DNA from: Arthrobacter gandavensis
Lineage (GTDB): Bacteria > Actinomycetota > Actinomycetes > Actinomycetales > Micrococcaceae
DNA length: 64,000 nt
NCBI RefSeq assembly: GCF_009192735.1
Contig: NZ_VTFU01000006.1
Coordinates: forward strand, 124,001-188,000
Reading direction: 5' to 3'
In this document: one piece after another, positions 51,200-60,483 of the stretch
Position numbering within the stretch: position 1 is the first letter of the stretch
How the letters are laid out: every line of letters starts with the position of its first letter
Notes under the pieces: model-generated
Told to the model about the DNA's origin: nothing
Databases searched by the model: none
What the model saw: the letters and a program-made list of their open reading frames with translations, nothing else
Translations under genes and position numbers: made by a program

Positions 51200-52159
51200 A
51201 TGACTTCTCTGCGCTCCAAATTTCTGTCCCTGATCGCCCTGCCCGTAATTCTCTTCGGTTCCGCAGCCTGTACTCCTTTGACGGAGGCCGGCACCGCCGA
51301 CGTCGGGGCGGGCAGCCCGGATGGTGGGACAGATGGCACCACAGTCCAGGAGACCGCAGCCGGATCGGCCGCGGAGCAACTGGAAACGCTCCCCATCAAG
51401 GGCAGGGCACCGAAGACCGGCTATGACAGGGATCAGTTCGGGCCGTCGTGGGCCGACGTCGACCGCAACGGCTGCGATACCCGCAACGACATTCTCGCCC
51501 GGGACCTGACCGCCGTCGCGTACAAGGACGGAACGAAGGAATGCGTGGTCGCATCGGGTACCTTCACGGATCCCTACACCGGCACCACCATCAACTTTGT
51601 GCGCGGCAATAAAACCAGCACAGCGGTGCAGATCGACCACATCGTGGCCCTTTCGGATGCATGGCAGAAGGGCGCGCAGCAGCTCTCCGCCGAAGAGCGG
51701 CGCCAGTTTGCCAACGACCCCCTGAACCTGGTGGCTGCCGACGGTCCGGCCAACGGTGCCAAATCCGATGCCGACGCCGCCACTTGGCTGCCGCCGAACA
51801 AGGCCTTCCGCTGCGAATACGTGGCCCGCCAGATCGCGGTCAAGGCGAACTACAGGCTGTGGATGACGCAGGCGGAACATGACGCCGCCGCCGGCGTCCT
51901 AGCCACCTGCCCGGACCAGCCCGTACCAACCGCGGGGCCGGCGGTCAGCGTATCCGGGAACACCGGGAACACCGGGAACACCGGAGTCAGCGGCGACACC
52001 GGCAACACCGACGTCAGCCAGGCACAGCCGGACAACGTACCGGTCTACGCGAACTGCACCGCGGTCAAGGCCGCCGGCGCTGCTCCCATCCGGCCCGGCG
52101 ACGCGGGCTGGGACCCCAAGTTCGACGGCGACGGCGACGGCGTGGGCTGCACCTCCTAG
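51200..52159 (+). CDS. Secreted HNH nuclease lipoprotein with Excalibur domain
   Basis: A 319-residue protein. The lipobox is LFGSAAC (Cys24), then a Gly/Thr-rich linker, an HNH-type nuclease domain of the DUF1524 group (QIDHIVALSDAWQKGAQQL, NDPLNLVAADGPANGAKSDA), a GNTGNTG-type tandem linker and a C-terminal Excalibur calcium-binding motif (DGDGDGVGCTS). It is predicted to be a membrane-anchored, calcium-dependent extracellular nuclease, perhaps for DNA degradation or nutrient gain. The ATG at 51200 begins the signal peptide. It is divergent from the protease gene. Confidence 0.9.
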   Translation: MTSLRSKFLSLIALPVILFGSAACTPLTEAGTADVGAGSPDGGTDGTTVQETAAGSAAEQLETLPIKGRAPKTGYDRDQFGPSWADVDRNGCDTRNDILARDLTAVAYKDGTKECVVASGTFTDPYTGTTINFVRGNKTSTAVQIDHIVALSDAWQKGAQQLSAEERRQFANDPLNLVAADGPANGAKSDADAATWLPPNKAFRCEYVARQIAVKANYRLWMTQAEHDAAAGVLATCPDQPVPTAGPAVSVSGNTGNTGNTGVSGDTGNTDVSQAQPDNVPVYANCTAVKAAGAAPIRPGDAGWDPKFDGDGDGVGCTS

Positions 52160-52222
52160 CGCTCGTTTCCGGGTGCGGAACCAAATGCCCGGGTACGGAA
52201 CGAATAAGGCCCGACGCCGCCC

Positions 52223-54028
52223 TCACTCCTCCCGCGCGTCGTGCACGGTGAGAGCCGCGGTAATCAGTGCGAGATGGGACAGCCCCTGCGGAAAGTTTCC
52301 CAGAAAAGCGTGGTCCTCCTCAGCGATCATTTCGGTGTACAGGCCCACGTCGTTGGCCAGGGGAACCAACTGATCCATCAGCTGAACCGCCTCATCCTGG
52401 CGGCCGACGTGCGTCAGGGCGGACACCAGCCAAAACGCGCAGGCCACAAAGGTTCCTTCTTCCTTCTCGGCGCCGCTGTACCGGTACAGCAGCGGACCGC
52501 GGCACAGCTCAGCCTGCAGCGCATCAAGGGTGGAACTCATCCGCTCACTGCGGTCGAACCCGCTGATGGCATGGAGCAGAATGGAGGCGTCCAGCTTGTC
52601 CGAGCCCGGATACCAGACATAGCTGCCGCGCTCCTCTGACCAGCAGTTTTCCCGGACCCAGTGCGCAATGCGCTCCTTTTCGGCACGCCACCGGTCCGCG
52701 GGCCCGGGAATTTGGCCCAGGTCAGCCAGATGGGAAGCGCAGCTGAGCGCATGCCAGCAGCCCAGCTTGGACGTGGTGTAGTGGCGCTCCTCGGACAGTT
52801 CCCACATCCCGGCGTCGCGCTTTTGCCAGGTGTCGCACGCCAAATCGGCCAGATCCGCCAGCAGCCGCCCGGTGCCGGTGTCCAGGACGTGTCCGGCATC
52901 CACATAGAGCTGGACAATGTTGAACAGATCGCCAAAAACACCCATTTGAAGCTGCCGGGCAGCATTGTTGCCGCGTACCACCGGACCGACGCCGCGCCAC
53001 CCCGGCATATCCAGCTCCTCGGCGTCCTGTGCCTTTTCGCCGTTGAGCGCGGTAAACACCTGCAGCTCGGTGCCCTGGCTGCGGATGCTCTTCAACATTC
53101 CCGCAACCGCGGCGTGCACTTCTTCCCGCAAGCCAAACCGGATCAGGGCGTTGAGCGTGTAGGCGGTGTCGCGGACCCAGGCGTAGCGGTAATCCCAGTT
53201 CTTGCCGCCGTCCATGCTCTCCGGCAGCGACGTCGTGGCCGCAGCCGCCACCGCTCCGGAGGGGCTGTGGATCAGCAGCTTTAGCGCCAGCGCGCTGCGC
53301 TGCACCGCGTCCGCCCACGGCCCGTCATAGGAAAACTCCTTCATCCAGCTCTGCCAGTTGGCGATGGTGCGGTCGACGCCGGCGTCCACGGTTTCCGGAT
53401 CCGGCAGCGCCAGGGGCTCGTCGTGGGTGGATACAACCGCCACCAAATGCCGGGAATCCGGGGATGTGGTGAAGGTGCCGGAAATGCTGCGGTCCGAGAC
53501 CTCTTCCGAGCCGTGGTTAAGGCCGCGCACCCCGATGGTGGCCTGCTGTGCCTGGAGCACCGGGCCGTGCGCACTGTTTTCCACCCAGGGGGATGCGGTG
53601 CCGAAACAGTTGCCCGGCTGCACCGCCCACCGCATTTCCACGGTGCCCTCCAGTCCTTCGATCCGCCGGGCCAGTTCGCCCCATGGCAGCCGCCCGGCGA
53701 CACCGGTATTGAGGGAATCGGTGACCCGTACCCGGCCCGAAGCGGTGGTGAAGGTGGTGGCCAAAACGTTGGTGCTGTCCACATAGGCCCGCTCCACCGA
53801 GAATTCCGCCACCGGGCGCAGCTCAATCCGGCCGCCGTGTTCGTTGTCCAGCAAGGCTGCGAAGGTCGGAACGGAATCGAGGTCCGGCGTTGGATACCAG
53901 TCCACTGAACCGTCCCTTGCCACCAAGGCGACTGTGCGTCCATCTCCGATTGCCGCATAGGAACGCAAGGCCGCGTATCCGTCGAGGCGTTCGTCGGAGA
54001 AGTTCTGGTCGGGGGAGTCCTTGCGCAT
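52223..54028 (-). CDS. Glycoside hydrolase family 15 protein
   Basis: A 601-residue protein of the bacterial GH15 group (glucoamylase or trehalase types). The N-terminal beta domain includes LVARDGSVDWYPTPDLDS, and the alpha/alpha barrel has NWDYRYAWVRDTAYTLNALI, a signature block, and a C-terminal EEGTFVACAFWLVSALTHVG with a Glu suited to catalysis. The natural substrate (trehalose or a glucan) cannot be decided. The ATG at 54028 has GGAAGG nine bases upstream; an upstream ATG at 54064 is possible. It is cytoplasmic, as no signal peptide is seen. Confidence 0.88.
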   Translation of the reverse strand: MRKDSPDQNFSDERLDGYAALRSYAAIGDGRTVALVARDGSVDWYPTPDLDSVPTFAALLDNEHGGRIELRPVAEFSVERAYVDSTNVLATTFTTASGRVRVTDSLNTGVAGRLPWGELARRIEGLEGTVEMRWAVQPGNCFGTASPWVENSAHGPVLQAQQATIGVRGLNHGSEEVSDRSISGTFTTSPDSRHLVAVVSTHDEPLALPDPETVDAGVDRTIANWQSWMKEFSYDGPWADAVQRSALALKLLIHSPSGAVAAAATTSLPESMDGGKNWDYRYAWVRDTAYTLNALIRFGLREEVHAAVAGMLKSIRSQGTELQVFTALNGEKAQDAEELDMPGWRGVGPVVRGNNAARQLQMGVFGDLFNIVQLYVDAGHVLDTGTGRLLADLADLACDTWQKRDAGMWELSEERHYTTSKLGCWHALSCASHLADLGQIPGPADRWRAEKERIAHWVRENCWSEERGSYVWYPGSDKLDASILLHAISGFDRSERMSSTLDALQAELCRGPLLYRYSGAEKEEGTFVACAFWLVSALTHVGRQDEAVQLMDQLVPLANDVGLYTEMIAEEDHAFLGNFPQGLSHLALITAALTVHDAREE

Positions 54029-54317
54029 CTGTGGCCTTCCGGGAAGCGTGTTCGGTCCCACCATCGTAAAAGAACCCGCCGCTGTGATGCGGGGAGTGAT
54101 ATTGCAGGGGTGAAGTCGGGGGTGTGATGCGGGGCTGGGATGCTGGGAGGCTGAAGTTGCAGGGGGAATCAACTTGGGGCGTCACGCTGAGGCCCGACTC
54201 CTCCACCACCCCCTAGGATGGGCCTCACGGTGTTCCCGCAAGCCGACGCGCTACTGCCTTATTCCAATGGAAACGTGTGTTTTCCCTTTCGAAATCTTTG
54301 GCTGTCAGGATGTGTTT

Positions 54318-55322
54318 ATGACTTCTTCTCTAACAATCGGTTACGCGGCAATGCTCGAGCAGTTCCATCCCACTGAAGCGGTGGCGCTCGCGGAATATGC
54401 TGAAAGCAAAGGTTTTTCCGGAGTCATGGCGGCGGATCATTTCCAGCCCTGGGTGCCGGCACAGGGGCAATCGGCATTTGTCTGGAATGTCTTATCGGCA
54501 CTCGGTGAACGGACCAAGGGCGATATTGGTCCCGGGGTCACCGCTCCCACCTTCCGCTGGCACCCGGCGATGGTGGCGCAGGCGTCAGCAACCCTGGCCG
54601 CCATGTATCCGGGCCGGCACTGGCTGGGGCTGGGATCGGGAGAAGCGCTGAATGAGCACATCACGGCGCAGTACTGGCCCGAAGCCCCCGAGCGGATCAA
54701 CCGGATGTTCGAGGCCATCGAAATCATCAGCAAACTCTTCACCAATTCCCTTGCCGGCAAGGATGTGCGGCACAAGGGTGAGTTCTACAAGATGGAATCC
54801 ACCCGGCTGTGGACCATGCCAGAGGTGGCACCCGAAATCCTGGTCGCCACTGCGGGTCCGGTGACGGCAAAGCGGGCCGGCCGGCACGCCGACGGGCTGA
54901 TTACGGTGGGGGCTCCGCTGGAAAAGATCGGCATGCTCTTTGACCGGTTCGACGCCGGAGCGCGCGAGGCCGGCAAGGACCCGGACACCATGCCCAAGGT
55001 CCTTCAGCTGCATATGAGCTGGGCCGAGACGGACGAGGAAGCCCTGACCAACGCCATGGTGGAATGGCCCAACGGCGGCATGAAGTTCCCCAAGGGCGAC
55101 ATCCGTTCGCCGTTCGAGCTGGAACAGATGGCCAAGCTCGTGCGCCCCGAAGACTTCGAGGGACGGCTGGTGATCTCCAGCGACCCCGACGTGCACCGGG
55201 CCTACATCCAGAAGTTTGTCGATCTGGGCTTTGACCGCATCTACCTGCACAACGTGGGACGGAACCAGCGGGAGTGGATTGATGTCTTCTCCCGCAGCGT
55301 TCTGCCCGCCCTCAGCCGCTGA
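54318..55322 (+). CDS. F420-dependent glucose-6-phosphate dehydrogenase-like LLM oxidoreductase (TIGR03557 type)
   Basis: A 334-residue luciferase-like oxidoreductase close to F420-dependent glucose-6-phosphate dehydrogenase. It starts [20 protein letters not shown] and contains [38 protein letters not shown], and [20 protein letters not shown], the typical F420-binding pattern of this group. It would reduce F420 with a sugar phosphate, or act on another substrate. AGGATG precedes the ATG at 54318. The gene directly precedes cofE. The 289-nt divergent spacer (54029-54317) holds a GGAAA...TTTCC inverted repeat at 54269-54285 that could be an operator. Confidence 0.88.
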   Translation: MTSSLTIGYAAMLEQFHPTEAVALAEYAESKGFSGVMAADHFQPWVPAQGQSAFVWNVLSALGERTKGDIGPGVTAPTFRWHPAMVAQASATLAAMYPGRHWLGLGSGEALNEHITAQYWPEAPERINRMFEAIEIISKLFTNSLAGKDVRHKGEFYKMESTRLWTMPEVAPEILVATAGPVTAKRAGRHADGLITVGAPLEKIGMLFDRFDAGAREAGKDPDTMPKVLQLHMSWAETDEEALTNAMVEWPNGGMKFPKGDIRSPFELEQMAKLVRPEDFEGRLVISSDPDVHRAYIQKFVDLGFDRIYLHNVGRNQREWIDVFSRSVLPALSR

Positions 55323-55326
55323 GCCG

Positions 55327-56289
55327 ATGCGCAGCATCACACTGTTCACGCTTCCAGGTATCGCGGAAATTGCCCCCGGAACGGACCTGACAACGGTCAT
55401 CCTGGCCGCGGCAGCAGCGGCCGCCGGAGCCGATCCTGAGGCTGCGCTGCAACCCGGCGACATCCTGGTGGTCACTTCCAAGATCGTGTCCAAGGCCGAG
55501 GGACGCCAGCTGCCGGCAGAAGACCGGGAGCAGGCCATCACCGAGGAGACCGTTCGGCTCGTCGCCAGCAGGGTTCATCCCGGCGGCGTGACCCGGATCG
55601 TGGAGAACAAGCTGGGCATTGTGGCCGCGGCGGCAGGCGTTGACAACAGCAACACCCCGGCCGGCACGGTACTGCTGCTGCCCGTGGACCCGGATGCGTC
55701 GGCGCGGGCACTGTGTGCTGGGCTGCGGAGGGCTCTGGGCTTCGACGTCGGGGTGGTCATCACCGACACGATGGGCCGGGCCTGGCGCGAGGGGCAGACC
55801 GATGCCGCCATCGGCGCTGCCGGCGTGGATGTCATTACCGACCTGCGCGGAAGCCACGACACCTTTGGGCAGCAGATGAAGGCGACCATGACCGCCGTCG
55901 CGGACGAAATCGCGGCGGCCGCGGACCTCATCAAGGGCAAGACCAGCCAGTGCCCCGTGGCGGTGCTCCGCGGCATGCCGGAGCTGGTGCATCCGCAAGG
56001 GCAGAGGTCCCGAAATGAGGGCGGCTCCAGGAACGACGGCGCCCGGTCGCTGATCCGCCCGGCCGAGCAGGACATGTTCCGGCTGGGCAGCGATGAGGCG
56101 TGGCGTGAGGGCTATGCTGCGGCATGCCGCGAGAACGGGCTGCCGGTTCCGGGGGAGGACCTGCTGCGGGTTCCGGAGGAAGACCCGGCGGATGGTCCGG
56201 GGAAAGACCCGGCGCAGGATCCGGGGAAAGACCCGGCGCAGGACCCGGGGGAAGCACCCGGGAAAGCTCAGGCGGAGGAACCGAAGTAG
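55327..56289 (+). CDS. cofE: Coenzyme F420-0:L-glutamate ligase
   Basis: A 320-residue CofE/FbiB-type ligase that adds glutamate residues to F420-0. [40 protein letters not shown], and [20 protein letters not shown] are the family's metal and GTP-binding blocks. It is the single-domain form without the FbiB nitroreductase fusion. The C-terminal 60 residues are extra and consist of a tandem PGKDPAQD-type repeat that overlaps the end of the convergent transporter gene by 22 nt. It follows the F420-dependent enzyme after 4 nt. Confidence 0.93.
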   Translation: MRSITLFTLPGIAEIAPGTDLTTVILAAAAAAAGADPEAALQPGDILVVTSKIVSKAEGRQLPAEDREQAITEETVRLVASRVHPGGVTRIVENKLGIVAAAAGVDNSNTPAGTVLLLPVDPDASARALCAGLRRALGFDVGVVITDTMGRAWREGQTDAAIGAAGVDVITDLRGSHDTFGQQMKATMTAVADEIAAAADLIKGKTSQCPVAVLRGMPELVHPQGQRSRNEGGSRNDGARSLIRPAEQDMFRLGSDEAWREGYAAACRENGLPVPGEDLLRVPEEDPADGPGKDPAQDPGKDPAQDPGEAPGKAQAEEPK

Positions 56290-57107
56290 GACTGTTGGGA
56301 ACTGTCCCGGGCGGTTCCTGCTTCCGTTGAAAGGGACAGCGCGATCAGCGGCCGTCCGGTGGCCGGGTGCTCCAGCACGTGGGCTTCCACGCCGTACACC
56401 GCCCGGATCAGCTCGGCGGTCAGGACGGACCGGGGATCACCGGCGGCCACCACGGCGCCTGCGGCCAGGACAATAACGTGGTCACAGTGCGCGGCGGCGT
56501 GCGTCAAATCATGCAGTGCGGCAATAACGGCCATGCCCTCGCCGGCAAGCCGCCGCATCAGGTGCAGCGTGGTGAGCTGGGCATGCGGATCCAGATGGTT
56601 CGTCGGTTCATCAAGGAGCAGCAGCCGGGGTTTCTGGGCCAGAGCACGGGCCAGCTGGACCCGCTGCCGCTGCCCGCCGGACAGTTCGCTGAACAACCGG
56701 TCCGCAAGCTGCGGAACGCCGGCTGAATGCAGGGCCCTGGCCACATCGGCGTCGTCTTCGCTGCCGCCAAATCCCAGCAGCGGCCGGTGCGGCATAGTCC
56801 CCAGCGAGACCACGTCCCGCACGGTCAGGGGCGTATCAGTGCCTGATTCCTGCTCCGCCAGGGCGGCAATGCGGGCGCGTTCGCGGCGCGGCAGCCGCAG
56901 CAGATCACGGCCATCCCACAGCACCGTTCCGCGGCGCACGGGAACGACGCCGGCCAGCGCGCGGAGCAGCGTGGACTTACCGGCACCGTTGGGCCCGACC
57001 AGGGCAGACAAGGCGCCTACGGGAACCGTGCAGTCCACCCCGTCCACCACGAGTTTTCCGCCCAGGGACACGTCCAGGGCTGCGGCCTGAAGCATTGGCG
57101 TGTTCAT
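56268..57107 (-). CDS. ABC transporter ATPase, proposed F420-0 importer
   Basis: A 279-residue ATPase of the FecE/BtuD type: Walker [19 protein letters not shown] (residues 37-54), signature [16 protein letters not shown], Walker [17 protein letters not shown]. In several actinobacteria this three-gene cassette occurs with cofE in genomes that otherwise lack F420 synthesis, and it was therefore proposed to import F420-0. The neighbouring cofE and F420 enzyme here fit that pattern well. The stop overlaps the end of cofE, and the start overlaps the permease stop (ATGA). Confidence 0.9.
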   Translation of the reverse strand: MNTPMLQAAALDVSLGGKLVVDGVDCTVPVGALSALVGPNGAGKSTLLRALAGVVPVRRGTVLWDGRDLLRLPRRERARIAALAEQESGTDTPLTVRDVVSLGTMPHRPLLGFGGSEDDADVARALHSAGVPQLADRLFSELSGGQRQRVQLARALAQKPRLLLLDEPTNHLDPHAQLTTLHLMRRLAGEGMAVIAALHDLTHAAAHCDHVIVLAAGAVVAAGDPRSVLTAELIRAVYGVEAHVLEHPATGRPLIALSLSTEAGTARDSSQQSYFGSSA

Positions 57108-58186
57108 GCCCCGCCCTTCCGCCGCGCAAGCACGTATGCGAACACCGGCGCACCGATAACTGCGGTCACCACGCCCACGGGAAGCTCCCGGGGCTCAAAC
57201 GCAAACCGCGCCGCGGTGTCGGCCCAAATCAGGAAGATTGCCCCGAGCAGGGCGGACAGCGGCAGCAGCGAGCGGTGCCCGGGGCCGGCGATCATCCGCA
57301 CGACATGGGGAAACACCAACCCGATAAACCCAATGGATCCGCTGACGGACACCATGGCACCGGTCAGCAGAGCCGTGCCGGCCAGCATGGTCCACCGCAC
57401 CGCCGGCACATTGATGCCCAGAGCCGAGGCGGCGTCGTCGCCGAACGCGAAACCGTCCAGGATCCGGGACGACGCCAGCAGCGGCACGCCCACCACCAGC
57501 AGCGCAGCGGCGGCAATCCCGGCACTGAACCACTGCGCGCCGCTGAGCGATCCGAGCAGCCAGCCCAGGATGTTCCGGTAGGAATCTCCGGTGGCCGTCC
57601 AGAAAATCACCAGGCTGGTCAGTGCGCTGCCCAGCGAGGAGACGGCCACCCCGGCCAAAACGGTGCGCGACGGCGTCAGGCCCCCGGCCAGCCGGGCCAG
57701 CAGCAGGGTTGCCGCCAGGGCCGCCAGCGCGCCGATAAAGGCTGCCACCGGCAGCAGCAGTTGCAGGCCCAGCAGCACCACGCAGACGGCGCCCAGCGAC
57801 GCTCCGGAGGACAGCCCCAGCAGGTAGGGGTCGGCCAGAGCATTGCGGGTCAGCGCCTGCATGACTGCGCCGCTGACCGCCAGCCCGGCGCCCACTGCGG
57901 CCGCTGTCAGCACCCGGGGCAGCCGGAGCTCCCAAATAATGCCGTCATGCAGCACGGACAGCGGGCTTGCGCCGAACCCCAGATGGGCGCCAATGGTGCG
58001 GAAGGCATCAGCAACGCTGATGTCCGCCGGCCCCACCGCGGTTGCCGCCGCGATGGAAAAGACGAGGACGGCGGCAAGGAACACCGCCGCCGGTCCGGTG
58101 CGGAACCGGCGGCGGGGCGGCGGACCCGGCATCTCAAGTGCAGCCGCCCCCGGGAGGGGCCGGGACCGGGTGCGCACAGAGGTCAT
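57104..58186 (-). CDS. ABC transporter permease (FecCD family), proposed F420-0 importer
   Basis: A 360-residue permease with about nine to ten hydrophobic helices. RLPRVLTAAAVGAGLAVSGA, VMQALTRNALADPYLLGLSS, and GSIGFIGLVFPHVVRMIAGP are hallmarks of the FecCD/BtuC type. The ATG at 58186 overlaps the binding-protein stop; a longer frame exists upstream but belongs to that gene. It is the middle gene of the cassette. Confidence 0.92.
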   Translation of the reverse strand: MTSVRTRSRPLPGAAALEMPGPPPRRRFRTGPAAVFLAAVLVFSIAAATAVGPADISVADAFRTIGAHLGFGASPLSVLHDGIIWELRLPRVLTAAAVGAGLAVSGAVMQALTRNALADPYLLGLSSGASLGAVCVVLLGLQLLLPVAAFIGALAALAATLLLARLAGGLTPSRTVLAGVAVSSLGSALTSLVIFWTATGDSYRNILGWLLGSLSGAQWFSAGIAAAALLVVGVPLLASSRILDGFAFGDDAASALGINVPAVRWTMLAGTALLTGAMVSVSGSIGFIGLVFPHVVRMIAGPGHRSLLPLSALLGAIFLIWADTAARFAFEPRELPVGVVTAVIGAPVFAYVLARRKGGA

Positions 58187-59202
58187 GGCAGTGCGGAGAG
58201 CTGCTCGGCGAGGTCTGCCACGGCCTCGGCGTTCCGCACTCCGGCTTCTCCCGCGGCGAAAGGCAGGATGACGTAGCGTTCGTTCACCACTGCGTCCATG
58301 TTTGCCGTAGCCGGCATGGAGGCGAGCAGTTCTTTCTTGGACTCTGCGGTGTTGCGGTCCGAGTCCACGAGGACAATGACGTCCGGATTGGCGGCAACCA
58401 CGGTTTCCCAGCTCAGCGATGCCCAGGACTCTTCGACGTCCGCCGCGATGTTCTCCAGGCCGAGCTCCTCCATCATCATCTGCGGGGCGCCGAGCCCGGC
58501 TCCCGCATACGGGGTGTCCCGTCCCGAGGAGAACCAAAAGGCACTCTGGCCTCCGCCCGCGGGCGTCACGCCGTCGAGCACCCGGCGCTGTTCGGCAATC
58601 AGCGCCGCTGCGGCGTCGGGGGCACCGAAGATGGCTCCGGCCTCGGTGATGTGTGCAAACACGTCCTCAAAACCAAGCTTTCCGGGGATGCCTTCTTCCC
58701 GGCAGGCCGCCGGCGAAACATAGCTGCCGACTCCCAGCGATGCCAGGAAACTGCGCTCGCCGGCGGTGTCGGAGCTCAGGTTCGATTCCCAGCCGGCATA
58801 AATAAAGTCGGGTTCGCGTTCCAGCACCGCTTCTTGGGTGGGCGCCGCGTCGGACAGGACCGGCACCGACGCGGCATCGGCTGCCAGTGATTCGGGGACC
58901 GGGCCGTCGGAGAAAGCGGAGCCAACCACTTTGCTGCCCAGCCCAAGGGCCAGGAGTGTTTCCAGCGCCGTGGATTTGATCGTGACAATCCGTTCGGGCG
59001 GCGCTTCAACGGTCACTTCGGTGCCGCAATTGGTCACAGTCAGGGGATACGACACGGACACGTCCGGCACCCCTGATGCTGCAGCTGAGGTGCTGTTCTC
59101 CGGCACAGGCGCGGAAGGCGTGGACTGGCTGGAACAACCGACAAGTCCGGCGATTCCGGCGGCCAGGAGCATGCCAAGGGCAGGGGATGGGGATCGGTTC
59201 AT
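58183..59202 (-). CDS. ABC transporter substrate-binding lipoprotein, proposed F420-0 binding protein
   Basis: A 339-residue periplasmic-binding family protein of the iron/cobalamin type. The lipobox is GLVGCSS (Cys23). PERIVTIKSTALETLLALGL and GSKVVGSAFSDG, and VVAANPDVIVLVDSDRN are typical of this fold. It opens a three-gene operon with the permease and ATPase, all overlapping by ATGA. Ligand F420-0 is inferred from context and from the cassette's proposed function; iron chelates or corrinoids are the main alternatives. Confidence 0.9.
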   Translation of the reverse strand: MNRSPSPALGMLLAAGIAGLVGCSSQSTPSAPVPENSTSAAASGVPDVSVSYPLTVTNCGTEVTVEAPPERIVTIKSTALETLLALGLGSKVVGSAFSDGPVPESLAADAASVPVLSDAAPTQEAVLEREPDFIYAGWESNLSSDTAGERSFLASLGVGSYVSPAACREEGIPGKLGFEDVFAHITEAGAIFGAPDAAAALIAEQRRVLDGVTPAGGGQSAFWFSSGRDTPYAGAGLGAPQMMMEELGLENIAADVEESWASLSWETVVAANPDVIVLVDSDRNTAESKKELLASMPATANMDAVVNERYVILPFAAGEAGVRNAEAVADLAEQLSALP

Positions 59203-59264
59203 AGTTCCTCGCAGGTGGTGAGCGGAAAACGGAGGGATCTATGGCCCAAATCCAGACCAGTTCT

Positions 59265-59284
59265 ACCGGCCATTTCCGGCCGGT
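59265..59284 (-). promoter_or_regulatory. Leader hairpin of the F420-0 importer operon
   Basis: A 7-bp stem ACCGGCC/GGCCGGT with a 6-nt loop in the predicted 140-nt leader. GATCTAT occurs on both sides of it. No cobalamin box or other known riboswitch core was found. Confidence 0.4.
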
Positions 59285-59347
59285 GATCTATTGAGGAGGC
59301 TAGCACCCCATTGTTTCCGGCATGCGGCGAGGGGCATGAGCGGCGTC

Positions 59348-59376
59348 ATTATCCGCCGGGCCGGCACTGCAAACAA
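59348..59376 (-). promoter_or_regulatory. Promoter of the F420-0 importer operon
   Basis: On the minus strand TTGTTT (59376-59371), a 17-nt spacer and GATAAT (59353-59348) form a good sigma70-type promoter. Transcription would begin near 59341, giving a leader of about 139 nt before the binding-protein ATG. Confidence 0.55.
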
Positions 59377-59382
59377 CAGCCT

Positions 59383-59400
59383 AAAAACCCTTGCGGGTTT
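59383..59400 (-). terminator. Small hairpin with T tract between divergent promoters
   Basis: On the minus strand AAACCC-GCAA-GGGTTT is followed by two more T, the form of an intrinsic terminator. No minus-strand gene precedes it, so it may insulate the F420-0 promoter from antisense transcription or end an unannotated RNA. Confidence 0.45.
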
Positions 59401-59556
59401 GGGCCGGAGCGTCAAGGATGAGCAAACGCCGCGGCAACTGGGTTCAGCCTTTTAACGCGGCGGAAATGTTGGGGAAATGTTCGGCACAGAGACTGATGAC
59501 GGCCCTTCAACAGGCCAATCACGACGGCGGCACCTTTGCCGTAAACAGGAGGCACA
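59401..59556 (+). promoter_or_regulatory. Upstream region of the hydantoinase operon
   Basis: The region before the first gene has an inverted repeat CGCCGCG/CGCGGCG (59427-59433 with 59456-59462), then a tandem GAAATGTTGGG/GAAATGTTCGG (59463-59473 and 59474-59484), and a GGCC/GGCC hairpin near 59500-59515. The repeats look like binding sites for a regulator not encoded here. No certain -10/-35 pair was found. Confidence 0.4.
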
Positions 59557-60405
59557 ATGACAATTATCCGCACAGCCTTGACCCAGACAACCTGGACCGG
59601 CGATGAAGAGTCCATGGTTGCCAAGCACGAGGAGTTTGTCCGCAAGGCGGCTGCCGAGGGTGCCCAGATCATTTGTTTCCAGGAGTTGTTTCACGGACCG
59701 TATTTCGGGATCGTCCAGGACAACAAGTACTACGACTTCGCGCAGAAGGTTCCCGGACCCCTGACGGAACGTTTTTCGAAGCTCGCAGCAGAACACAACA
59801 TGGTGATCATCCTTCCCATTTACGAAGAGGACCAGCCCGGCGTCCTGTACAACACGGCCGCGGTCATCGACTCCGACGGAACCTATTTGGGCAAATACCG
59901 GAAAAACCACATTCCGCACGTTGAAAAGTTCTGGGAGAAGTTCTATTTCCGGCCCGGAAACATGGGCTGGCCGGTCTTTGAGACCGCCGTCGGAACCGTG
60001 GGCCTGACCATTTGTTATGACCGCCACTTCCCTGAGGGCTGGCGCGTGCTGGGACTGAACGGCGCCCAGATCGTCTTCAACCCGAATGCGTCAAAGCCGG
60101 GACTGTCCAACCGGCTGTGGGAGCTGGAACAGCCCACCGCCGCCGCCGCCAACGGCTACTACGTGGTGGTTCCCAACCGGGTGGGCGCCGAAACGAACGA
60201 GTTCGGCGACGAGGCGGTGGACTTCTACGGAACGTCCTACATGGTTGACCCGCAGGGCAACTACGTGGGCGAAATAGGCTCCCGCGACGGCGACGAACTG
60301 ATGATCCGGGACCTGGACATGGACCTGGTCCGCACCGCCCGCAACAACTGGCAGTTCTACCGCGACCGCCGTCCGGATGCCTACGCGCCGATTACGGCCC
60401 CGTAA
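59557..60405 (+). CDS. Nitrilase-superfamily amidohydrolase (beta-ureidopropionase/N-carbamoyl amidase-like)
   Basis: A 282-residue carbon-nitrogen hydrolase. The catalytic triad is Glu43 (ICFQELFHGPYF), Lys116 (LGKYRKNHIPH) and Cys153 (LTICYDRHFPE). The FHGPYFG and HIPH patterns match beta-ureidopropionase and N-carbamoyl-amino acid amidases, which release ammonia and CO2 from N-carbamoyl compounds. The ATG at 59557 has CAGGAGG six bases upstream. It precedes the hydantoinase gene and would act after it. Confidence 0.9.
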   Translation: MTIIRTALTQTTWTGDEESMVAKHEEFVRKAAAEGAQIICFQELFHGPYFGIVQDNKYYDFAQKVPGPLTERFSKLAAEHNMVIILPIYEEDQPGVLYNTAAVIDSDGTYLGKYRKNHIPHVEKFWEKFYFRPGNMGWPVFETAVGTVGLTICYDRHFPEGWRVLGLNGAQIVFNPNASKPGLSNRLWELEQPTAAAANGYYVVVPNRVGAETNEFGDEAVDFYGTSYMVDPQGNYVGEIGSRDGDELMIRDLDMDLVRTARNNWQFYRDRRPDAYAPITAP

Positions 60406-60483
60406 CGTCCCGGCGGCTTCTCCGCTGACGCGTGCCAGAGGTGCTTTGACAGGCCGAGCCTTTATACAGACAAGGATGTCGTT

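Noticed and set aside
51014-51399. N-terminal part of the 811-codon protease frame as its true start
   Set aside because: It is Arg/Ser/Pro-rich, not a signal peptide, whereas another frame starting at 51013 encodes a textbook signal peptide followed by the expected linker.
57095-58276. 393-codon plus-strand frame opposite the F420-0 permease
   Set aside because: Gln/Gly/Arg-rich translation without family features; the minus strand encodes a clear FecCD permease.
59203-59347. Cobalamin riboswitch before the binding-protein operon
   Set aside because: No B12-box consensus or the expected long aptamer was found.
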